Below, in pieces: positions 17,092-24,356 of a stretch of 24,356 nucleotides of DNA. The notes beneath the pieces were generated by a model that saw only the letters and a program-made list of their open reading frames with translations, did no database searches and was not told the origin of the DNA. The DNA comes from Isotricha intestinalis (Eukaryota > Ciliophora > Litostomatea > Vestibuliferida > Isotrichidae), in NCBI GenBank assembly GCA_023807065.1, contig JAJJLU010000664.1:1-24356 (forward strand), in the 5' to 3' direction. Position 1 is the stretch's first letter; each line of letters starts with the position of its first letter. The translations under genes were made by a program, and so were the position numbers.

Positions 17092-19488
17092 TCAGAAAAG
17101 TTGAACTTCCATTTTTTTATAATTTAAATTAGACATTTTATAAAATATATTTTTATAAATATTTTCCATTTTCTTTTCATTTTTATTTTTATTAATTTTT
17201 TTAAAACAATAAATAAGAGAAAGAAGTTTATTTTTTTGTAGAGAATTATAAAAAGGAATTTCTAAAATTAAATGATTAAAATTAAAGTATGATATTGATT
17301 TAACAATTTTTCTTTTATGTATTAATTCATTTTCAATAATTTTACAATCAGAAATTCTTTTACCAGTAGAAAAATGATGATTAATTTCATTTAATATAAT
17401 TTTAATTTTTAAATAAGAATTTGATTTATTATTTTTATAACTTTTTATTAATTTAGTTAATAAATCAAAATTTATATTTATAGGAATATCTAAAAAGATA
17501 ACTTTTAAATGTTCTCTAAATAGAAGAATAAATTGTTCAATTAATTCAATTTTAAAATTCATATCATAATCAAAAGAAAAACATAATGTTTCTAATTTAT
17601 TAAATATATTTTTTTTTGATTGATAATATTGTATAAATAATTTAAAATCATTTGATGATAATTTCTTTATTTTTAAAAATGATAAATTAGGAGGAAAATT
17701 TTCAAATTTTATATAAGAACAAACATTATTAAAATCAAAAATAAGTTCTGAAATTATTAAATTATTAAATTTAAATCCATTTTCAAAAACATAATATCTT
17801 TTTTTTTTAAATATTTCCATTAAATTTTTTTTATGAAGATTATCATCATCAAATTTAATTTCTAAATAATTTAAGTTTGTAGCTAATTTTTGAATACTAA
17901 TAAATAAATTGATTATAAAACAAGTAATAGAAGAATTATAGTTGTCATAATTTTCAATGTTAGTTTGTAAATTTAAATAATTTGATAAATTAATTGATAA
18001 TTTTGTAAAATCTCCCATTTTATGATCTAATATTATAGATAAATCAAATAAATTTTGATTAAAATTGTTAAATAATTTATTTATTATTTCTTCATCTTTT
18101 AATAATAATAATTTATTATCTTTCATCTTTTTTTTTGTAATATAATTAAAATATAACATATGTTTATTATCATATATTTCAAAATCAACAAAGTCATTTA
18201 TTGGGTTTTCAATTATATTATTATCTGATTTATAATGTTTCATTTGGTTTTCATCAGTATTATTTAATTGAGAAAAAACATTAATTTTGCTTTTTAAATA
18301 TAAATTATATTTTTCTGAATTTATTAATATTTTTCTTAAAGATATTTTTTCACTTGGAAATAAATTTAATTTTAAATTATATAAATTTTCATCTTTTATT
18401 AATGATAAATTACAATAATTAAATAATAATGGGTCAAAAGAATTTATTTCATATTTCATTTCAAAATATTTACTCATAAAATTATTTAAAAAAAATTCAA
18501 ATTTCATTAATTTATTATTTAAAATAGAATTATAATTAATAATATTTTTTCCTGTAGTATTCATAAATGGATTAATATTATAATTATAATTAGGGGAATT
18601 TAAAGATAAACTTCTTTGATATTCTGATGATGAGGCCATTGTTCTTAAATCACTATTCTTTTCTATTTTTGATTTATTTTTACAATTTTCATCATCAGAG
18701 ATTATTTTAGATAAAATATAATGTGATTCAATTTGATATGAATCATATATCTTAATAGATAATGAATTAACATTAAATATTGAATAAGCTGATTTTAATA
18801 AAATTAAATTTGAGATAAAAGTAGATTCATAATCTTTACAATAGGAGATAATATTTTCTTCATTGATTTCATATGGATTTATTTTATTATACTCCTTATT
18901 TATTGGAATTATATTAAAATCAAAATCAAATTGAATACACGAAGGGAAAAATTCAGGAATAAAATATGAAAAAAGAGTGATAACATCTTCATTTAATTTT
19001 TCTTCATTTTTACCATTCAATCTAATTTTTAATGTTTTAATTTCTGAAAAATTCTCTATTATATCTTTTGCATTATATTCTCTGACATTAAAATCTAAAT
19101 GGAATTTTTTTAAAGAAAAATTTTCCAATTCTTCAAGTTTTTTTATTTTTTCTAAAATATTAACTAAAATATCAATTATTGTTAATAAAGTTGAATATTC
19201 TAAAATTAGAATTGTTCTTAAATCATCATCATAACAAATATAACCTAAACTTGGATTTTCTTCCCTAAAATATTTTTTTATTTTTTCTACCAAATTTTGT
19301 ATTTCTTTTAAAAAATTTTCATCCAATTTGGGTGATTTCATAATTTTATTTTCTAATTTATATTTATAATACATTAAACTAACTTTAAGATCAGTTACTA
19401 TAGAATTAAATTTTTTTTCTTTATCACATTTTTTTATAATATCTATTTTTCCACTTTTATCAGAATATTTCAAGAAACTTTCATTCAT
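17092..19488 (-). CDS. unrecognised 798-residue protein, weakly LRR-like
   Basis: 798 residues from the ATG at 19488 to a TGA stop; not recognised. It is rich in Asn, Lys, Ile and Leu, with no membrane segment or signal peptide. Strand-like stretches with leucine spacing recur, for example IKTLKIRLNG near 150-159, NLNYLEIKFDDDNL near 540, and the region from ~580 (LIISELIFDF, NLSFLKIKKLS, KLETLCFSF). This suggests an irregular leucine-rich-repeat solenoid of the kind common in large ciliate gene families, but no consensus repeat register can be fixed by eye. A serine-rich segment near residues 285-300 interrupts it. It converges with the FKBP-TPR gene at 15013 and is divergent from the TPR gene at 19623 across 134 nt. 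Confidence 0.75.
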   Translation of the reverse strand: MNESFLKYSDKSGKIDIIKKCDKEKKFNSIVTDLKVSLMYYKYKLENKIMKSPKLDENFLKEIQNLVEKIKKYFREENPSLGYICYDDDLRTILILEYSTLLTIIDILVNILEKIKKLEELENFSLKKFHLDFNVREYNAKDIIENFSEIKTLKIRLNGKNEEKLNEDVITLFSYFIPEFFPSCIQFDFDFNIIPINKEYNKINPYEINEENIISYCKDYESTFISNLILLKSAYSIFNVNSLSIKIYDSYQIESHYILSKIISDDENCKNKSKIEKNSDLRTMASSSEYQRSLSLNSPNYNYNINPFMNTTGKNIINYNSILNNKLMKFEFFLNNFMSKYFEMKYEINSFDPLLFNYCNLSLIKDENLYNLKLNLFPSEKISLRKILINSEKYNLYLKSKINVFSQLNNTDENQMKHYKSDNNIIENPINDFVDFEIYDNKHMLYFNYITKKKMKDNKLLLLKDEEIINKLFNNFNQNLFDLSIILDHKMGDFTKLSINLSNYLNLQTNIENYDNYNSSITCFIINLFISIQKLATNLNYLEIKFDDDNLHKKNLMEIFKKKRYYVFENGFKFNNLIISELIFDFNNVCSYIKFENFPPNLSFLKIKKLSSNDFKLFIQYYQSKKNIFNKLETLCFSFDYDMNFKIELIEQFILLFREHLKVIFLDIPININFDLLTKLIKSYKNNKSNSYLKIKIILNEINHHFSTGKRISDCKIIENELIHKRKIVKSISYFNFNHLILEIPFYNSLQKNKLLSLIYCFKKINKNKNEKKMENIYKNIFYKMSNLNYKKMEVQLF

Positions 19489-19622
19489 TAATAATTGAAA
19501 TTATTATATTAGAATATTTTTAATATTAAAATAATTAAATCTTTATTTTTTATGAAATAATTTCGAAATTTTAATTGTTAAATTTTAAAATTTATTTTAA
19601 ACAAAATAAATTAAAATAATAA

Positions 19623-21758
19623 ATGGATGGATTTGTTGATAATTCAATAATAAAAAATCTCCAATCAATATTTAAAGATTATATATCAAAACCAGATGAA
19701 TTTATGACTAAACTAAATGTAATAAAATTCTTTTTTGATTATAAATTAATTGATTCTTGTGGATATAATATATTTGAAATCAATTCTTTTTTAAATCAAT
19801 TAAATCCACATGAAGACAAAATTACAATGAAAATGTTTTTAATTTTAATATTTTATATATACAAACGTCAAATGGAAACTTTAGAAAATAATAATGAAGG
19901 TACAATAAAGTCAAATGAATCATCAGTAAGTCAAATGACAGTAAATGACATAAATAATATAGTTGATGAACAGTTACAAATATTTAAAACAAATAATATA
20001 ATTAAATTGATGTTAGAAAAAAAAGATGGAAAAGAATCACCTTATAAATTCCAATCCCCAGATTTTTCTAAAGATGAAATTAAATATGTTTGTACATATG
20101 AAATTTTAAATTTTATTTCAGCATATATGCATTCAATTGAAACTTCAATATTTGATTTATATGCAATTACAAATACTAATCAAAATAATATAATAAATTT
20201 TAAATATGTAAATTTAACAAAAATAAATGCATTATTTTTCGATTTTCCAGTTTTTGCAAATTTTTCAAGTGAAAAAATCGCAACATATATGCAATTATTT
20301 ATAGAAGGAATAACTCAAAATAATTTTGAAACATTTCAATCATTATTTGATGAAAGAATGCCAGATGATAAAATAAAAGAAATATTTGATTCTTTTTATT
20401 ATGATTGTGATTTAGATGAAATGAATTTTTCCTATAGTGGATTAACATTATTATTAGTATTATTTGCATTAAAATTAGAAAGCTCAGAAGGATTATCATA
20501 TCAAGAAGCTTTAGAATATATGTTTGAAACTGCTTTTGGATTAAAAACAGATAATGCAAATTTAACAGAACAAGTTCAAGAAGAAGAAGAAGAAGAACCA
20601 GATTTTGATTTTATTCCAGAAAGTGAAACTTTAAATCATGTTAAAAATTTCAAATATAATGAAGATGATACAGATTTTATAGGAGATTTCTTAAAAATGT
20701 TAGAAACTGCACTTCCTCCTTTAGATAATGTTATTAATTCTTTTAAAAATGATGTTCCATTGCATTCTAATACAATATCAACAAATAAATATAATGTTAT
20801 TCCTGCTAAATTTCCCTTAGAAAGATTACAAGTTGAAATTGATGAAGAAAGAGAAAAAGAGACAGCAATTAGAGAAGGAAAAAGAATAGCAAAAGCTAAA
20901 AAAGCTAAAAAAAGAAATGCAAGAGATCCTCCTCCTAAAGAAATTTATATGGATGAAATACCAAATCAAAAAATTAAAGATGAAAGATATTTGGGTTCAA
21001 AATTAATTAATACTTTAACAAATAGAGTTGTTAAAAATACATTTAAAGAAATTATTGCAAATACTAATGTATATCCTTCATTAATAAGAGAAACTTTAAT
21101 TTTACCAAATTTATTACCTTCTAAAATAAAAGAAATGATAATTGAATGTTATAAAGATCAAATAAAAGGTCATTCAGAAATAGCAATAAGGAGATTAGAA
21201 AGATCAAAAATTTTATTAAGAGATTTATCAAGTGATGATGATATTCAAGTAGATTTATTTTATGAATTAACATTTGGAACTTTATATGAAGATTTAGATT
21301 ATGATTTACAAGCAATGAAATATTATTATGAAGCTAAAAAATTAAGTGATAAATTACTTCAAGTTGATCCAGATACAGCTTTAGTATATTCATATTTAGG
21401 AGCTTTATTTTTAAAATTAAATGAATTAGAATGGTCTTTGAGATGTTTTCAAAAAGCAAAAGAATTAAGAGAAAAAACTATTGGAGGAGATACTTTAGAT
21501 ACTGCAGCAATATATAATAATTTAGGTGTTGTAAGCTTTTATATGGAAAGTTTTCTTCCTGCTAATTCTTATTTTAATTTAGCTTATGAAATTACTAGAA
21601 GTATTTTAGGCTTAAGAAATCCAAGAACTTTGTTTATTAAAAGTAATATTACTAAAATGAGTCAATTGAACTTTAATAAAGAAGTTAACTTTAAAACTCT
21701 TGGAAAATATCCTACTCCTACTATGCTTATTAAAAATCCTAAAAGAAAAAAAAAATAA
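19623..21758 (+). CDS. TPR protein with kinesin-light-chain-like repeats
   Basis: 711 residues, TAA stop. Residues 1-310 are mainly helical with no recognised domain; 1-85 could be a degenerate EF-hand-like fold. An acidic run sits at ~320-326 and a basic coiled segment with KAKKAKKRNARD at ~424-435. Residues ~515-680 contain TPR helices: DLFYELTFGTLYEDLDYDLQAMKYYYEAKKL, TALVYSYLGALFLKLNELEWSLRCFQKAKEL and TAAIYNNLGVVSFYMESFLPANSYFNLAYEI. The ~40-residue spacing and the NNLGVV element resemble kinesin-light-chain TPRs (Pfam TPR_10/TPR_12 type). It ends with a basic tail. Likely a protein-binding scaffold, perhaps cytoskeletal or ciliary given the organism, but no partner or subfamily can be named. 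Confidence 0.8.
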   Translation: MDGFVDNSIIKNLQSIFKDYISKPDEFMTKLNVIKFFFDYKLIDSCGYNIFEINSFLNQLNPHEDKITMKMFLILIFYIYKRQMETLENNNEGTIKSNESSVSQMTVNDINNIVDEQLQIFKTNNIIKLMLEKKDGKESPYKFQSPDFSKDEIKYVCTYEILNFISAYMHSIETSIFDLYAITNTNQNNIINFKYVNLTKINALFFDFPVFANFSSEKIATYMQLFIEGITQNNFETFQSLFDERMPDDKIKEIFDSFYYDCDLDEMNFSYSGLTLLLVLFALKLESSEGLSYQEALEYMFETAFGLKTDNANLTEQVQEEEEEEPDFDFIPESETLNHVKNFKYNEDDTDFIGDFLKMLETALPPLDNVINSFKNDVPLHSNTISTNKYNVIPAKFPLERLQVEIDEEREKETAIREGKRIAKAKKAKKRNARDPPPKEIYMDEIPNQKIKDERYLGSKLINTLTNRVVKNTFKEIIANTNVYPSLIRETLILPNLLPSKIKEMIIECYKDQIKGHSEIAIRRLERSKILLRDLSSDDDIQVDLFYELTFGTLYEDLDYDLQAMKYYYEAKKLSDKLLQVDPDTALVYSYLGALFLKLNELEWSLRCFQKAKELREKTIGGDTLDTAAIYNNLGVVSFYMESFLPANSYFNLAYEITRSILGLRNPRTLFIKSNITKMSQLNFNKEVNFKTLGKYPTPTMLIKNPKRKKK

Positions 21759-21842
21759 TTTTATTGTTTTGTTTGTAATTTATTTTTAATATTTTTATTA
21801 CATTTTTAAAACAATATTTGATTTTTTTATTTTTTTTATTTT

Positions 21843-23681
21843 ATGGATGAAATTGATACTAATTCTAAAATAAATCAAGAAAATATTTCTTTAAATATTA
21901 ATTCTAATAATATTGAAGAAAAATCTACTTTTGAAAGAGCAATTATTGAAGCTTTTAAACAAAAAAACGCTTATGATTGTATAAAAAAATTATCAATTGC
22001 TTATGATGAAATAAAATTTTTTATTAAGGAAATTAAAGCTTCAAAAGGGAAAAAATTTATATTAAATAAAAATGTGTTAGATAAATTAAATAGATTGATT
22101 GGAAGAAAATATTTTAATGTAAATATATTAATTGGAAAAATATATAATGAATTATTAGAAGCATCAAATTTTGAAATTTTATCAAATGATATCAATTTAT
22201 TACTTCAATTATCAAACCAAGTAATAAATAATTTAGATATAATACAAAGTATAAATATTTCATTAGATTTAGAAAAAAAATGTGCAACATTTTTAAATTA
22301 TTTAATAGAAAATACAGAACAAAATTTAGATGATGAACAAAAAGAATCTCTTCAAGAATTATTTAATTCTTTTCCATCAAGATATTCAAGTGAATCATTT
22401 AATAATTTCAAAAATATAAAAGAAGAAATTATTCAATGTTGTGAATCTGATGATTTTGAAAATAAAATGAAAGGAATTTTTTTATTAATGGATAATTTTG
22501 GAAACACTTATTCAATTGAAGAACAATTCGATTTATTATTACTCTATGGAAATGAAATTACTAAAAGTATATTAAGTGATTCTGATATAAAATATAGAAA
22601 AGTATATTTTCAATTAGGTAATTTCATGAATAGTATGTTATACAATATAAAATTTAAAGTAATAATTGAAGATGAAAATCAAAATAATAATTCAAATTCT
22701 AAATTAATTTTTTTATATGATAATATTAAAGAAGATGAAAAAGAAATAGAAAATATTCATTTAGAAAAATCAGAAACTGATTATTCAATGAGTGATTTAT
22801 CCTTTTTAAAAGATTCTCTTTTTGAATTAACAACTAAAAAAGATATATTAGTTAAATCTGAGAATATTATTTCAATATGTTTATTAATTTTAAATTCTTT
22901 AATTATATATGATAATTTATTTGATTTACAATATGTATGCTATTTACTTCTTAAAAAAATATATTTTAGATTCCCTCAATATAGACAAAAAATAGAAGAT
23001 TTACTCATTAAAAATTTGATAAATTTAAATAATTTTAATTCACCAGAAGAAAGAAAAATAATAATGGAATGTCTTCAATTTCTTCATTATATATTAAAAG
23101 AAGGAGATGAAAATTTAAAAAATAAATTAAAAACTATAATTGAAGAAAAAAAAATAAATATAAATCTTGAAGTGAATTTACCTTTTGATAGAATTTCAGT
23201 AGAATATGAAAAATTGGTTTTTTCAGATTTTAATTTAAGATTTGGATTTCCATATTTATGTAACATCGATGCAGGAGGTGAATTTGCAAAATATTTTGAA
23301 ATAGAAAATCCTAATTCTTTAATTTATATTGGAATTGCTATTAATGCTTATGATATAAATATTAAATTATTAAAATATTGTCCTAATGTTAAAATTGAAG
23401 ATAATAATTATGATGAATTAACTGATAATGACCATTTCATTGAAGTTTTTAAACTAGATAGATTTGATTGTAGTGAAATTCCACTTAAAATTATTTTATT
23501 TACTAAAGAAACTGGGATTTATAAATTAGTTTTTGATAATGGTTTTAGTTGGTTTACTTCAAAAATTGTTAGATATAGATTAAATGTTCTAAAATTATTA
23601 AGTGATATCAAACAAGATAAAAATGAAAAACATGAAAAGAATAAAGAAACTGATAAAATTGATGTTCATGTCCAAATTTAA
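21843..23681 (+). CDS. helical-repeat protein with C-terminal GOLD-like domain
   Basis: 612 residues, TAA stop. It is tandem to the TPR gene across 84 nt. Residues ~28-440 look like an ARM/HEAT-type stack of helices (for example ENIISICLLILNSLIIYDNLFDLQYVCYLLLKKI around 340-373). Residues ~455-585 resemble a GOLD beta-sandwich: AGGEFAKYFEIENPNSLIYIGIAI, then ETGIYKLVFDNGFSWFTSKIVRYRLNVL. The YxLVFDNxxSWFxSKxxRYR pattern is characteristic of GOLD domains in p24/TMED, SEC14L and FYCO1-type proteins, which act in Golgi and vesicle traffic. There is no signal peptide or membrane segment, so a cytosolic GOLD protein is indicated. I do not know a named family with this exact combination. It is the last gene before the telomere. 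Confidence 0.78.
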   Translation: MDEIDTNSKINQENISLNINSNNIEEKSTFERAIIEAFKQKNAYDCIKKLSIAYDEIKFFIKEIKASKGKKFILNKNVLDKLNRLIGRKYFNVNILIGKIYNELLEASNFEILSNDINLLLQLSNQVINNLDIIQSINISLDLEKKCATFLNYLIENTEQNLDDEQKESLQELFNSFPSRYSSESFNNFKNIKEEIIQCCESDDFENKMKGIFLLMDNFGNTYSIEEQFDLLLLYGNEITKSILSDSDIKYRKVYFQLGNFMNSMLYNIKFKVIIEDENQNNNSNSKLIFLYDNIKEDEKEIENIHLEKSETDYSMSDLSFLKDSLFELTTKKDILVKSENIISICLLILNSLIIYDNLFDLQYVCYLLLKKIYFRFPQYRQKIEDLLIKNLINLNNFNSPEERKIIMECLQFLHYILKEGDENLKNKLKTIIEEKKININLEVNLPFDRISVEYEKLVFSDFNLRFGFPYLCNIDAGGEFAKYFEIENPNSLIYIGIAINAYDINIKLLKYCPNVKIEDNNYDELTDNDHFIEVFKLDRFDCSEIPLKIILFTKETGIYKLVFDNGFSWFTSKIVRYRLNVLKLLSDIKQDKNEKHEKNKETDKIDVHVQI

Positions 23682-24309
23682 ATACATCTTATATGTAAAA
23701 TAATCTTAATTTTATTTAATAAATTTAAGATTAATTATATACTGAATTATATAAAATTGAATTAATGAATATCTTTTTTAATTAAAACATTACTTTTAAT
23801 TTTTATTATTCATAATTCGAAAAATAGATTATTTAATTCGATATAATTTATCAAGGAAAACAATATGTAAAGTTTTTTAATTTTCAGAGTTGGCAATTTT
23901 TGGAAATTTAACAATTATTTCCAATTAATTTTTTCACTGAGCATTTCTTTTTATTCTAATATAATTAAAAAAAAGTATTCACTATTTTTTAATATTTCAT
24001 TCCAATAAGGATTTATTTAATAAAATAAGGAGTATTATGAAAAATTTTTTTAATAATATAATTTAAGTTTTCAAGTAGGATAATAGGAAAAATATTAAAA
24101 AATTGTTTTGATATGTTTTATTCCTACATTTCAATTAAATTTATGAATATAAAAAATTAAAATTTATTTATTTATAAAATAAAATATAGATTTTAAAAAG
24201 AAAAGAATTATTTTATATATATATTTATAAAATTTAAGCGAAAATAAAAATAATTTTTTTAATTTCAAGTTATAAAATTTATTTTTATTTAAAAAATGAA
24301 TAGATTGGT
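23682..24309. other. noncoding subtelomeric region
   Basis: 628 nt between the last stop codon and the telomere array. No reading frame of note, RNA gene or subtelomeric repeat family is visible. The composition is almost pure AT like other gaps, but it is longer than most. It contains a near-perfect inverted repeat at 23701-23733. Confidence 0.5.
23701..23733. repeat. 33-bp imperfect palindrome after the last gene
   Basis: Arms TAATCTTAA (23701-23709) and TTAAGATTA (23725-23733) are exact reverse complements. Inside them one T-T mismatch is followed by five more pairs and a three-base loop. It begins 19 bases after the TAA of the GOLD-like gene, so it could form a hairpin at the 3' end of the transcript. 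In such AT-rich DNA it may be chance. Confidence 0.6.
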
Positions 24310-24356
24310 GGGGATTGGGGATTGGGGATTGGGGATTTGGGGATTGGGGATTGGGG
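24310..24356 (+). repeat. telomere repeat array, unit GGGGATT
   Basis: Seven runs of exactly four G are separated by ATT, except one spacer that is ATTT (24335-24338). The array is 47 bases and ends at the window edge. The G-rich strand reads 5'->3' outward, the orientation required of a right-hand telomere. The imperfect word ATTGGT directly precedes it. The unit resembles the ciliate TTGGGG telomere with one extra A. Nothing else in the window is G-rich, so a chance low-complexity tract is very unlikely. Confidence is high for a telomere and lower for the exact lineage. Confidence 0.93.

Noticed and set aside
1..24356. Anaerobic fungus (Neocallimastigales) as the source, because of extreme AT content and flagellar genes
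   Set aside because: The CDPK-like kinase with an MG-C start, 24-36 nt introns, very short gene spacing and the GGGGATT telomere fit a ciliate better. It remains the main alternative until a tree is made.
24310..24356. Simple low-complexity tract or assembly artefact
   Set aside because: The array is strictly G4-spaced, lies exactly at the window end, has the correct outward orientation, and stands in DNA with almost no G runs elsewhere.
1..24356. CRISPR array, transposon, integrated virus, rRNA or tRNA gene
   Set aside because: No spaced repeats, transposase or viral-type reading frames, rRNA blocks or tRNA-like T-loop motifs were seen on either strand.

Overview
The window looks like the end of a chromosome from a ciliate nuclear genome, most likely macronuclear. 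It is extremely AT-rich and gene-dense, with intergenic gaps mostly of 45-215 nt. The last 47 bases are a telomere-like array of GGGGATT units, with the G-rich strand running 5'->3' off the right end. Several genes are typical of motile cilia (CFAP99-like, tubulin-ligase-like) or of alveolates (a CDPK-type kinase with an acylation-type N-terminus). The two introns I can define are only 24 and 36 nt. Reading frames are long and uninterrupted under the standard code, and TAA, TGA and TAG all end genes. This argues against the stop-codon reassignments of Tetrahymena or Paramecium. Standard code plus a TTGGGG-derived telomere would suit a litostome such as a rumen ciliate, but that placement is inference.

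Layout, left to right. Positions 1-10479 are a run of five minus-strand genes: a CDPK-type kinase cut by the window edge; a CFAP99-like coiled-coil protein split into three exons; a 1183-residue RasGAP-like plus VPS9 protein resembling GAPVD1/RME-6; an Asn/Gln-rich protein with three C-terminal membrane segments, possibly GET2/CAMLG-like; and a tubulin-tyrosine-ligase-like enzyme. A 419-nt divergent gap leads to a small plus-strand protein beginning MGQCC. Next come a minus-strand FKBP-TPR protein with a degenerate cyclophilin-like tail, and, divergent from it across 92 nt, an AMPK beta-type subunit. An 895-nt stretch without a confident gene follows. Then come a plus-strand protein with three degenerate FKBP-like domains and a TPR block, a minus-strand unrecognised protein, a plus-strand TPR protein, a plus-strand helical-repeat protein with a C-terminal GOLD-like domain, about 630 nt of noncoding subtelomere, and the telomere.

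The genes do not form a pathway or operon. Shared themes are cilium and microtubule biology (CFAP99-like, TTLL-like), membrane targeting by N-terminal acylation (three proteins starting MG), membrane traffic (VPS9 protein, GOLD-like protein, possible GET2-like protein) and chaperone-type TPR immunophilins (two). I found no CRISPR array, transposon, rRNA, tRNA or prokaryote-type operon. All domain calls rest on reading the translations by eye, without database searches.
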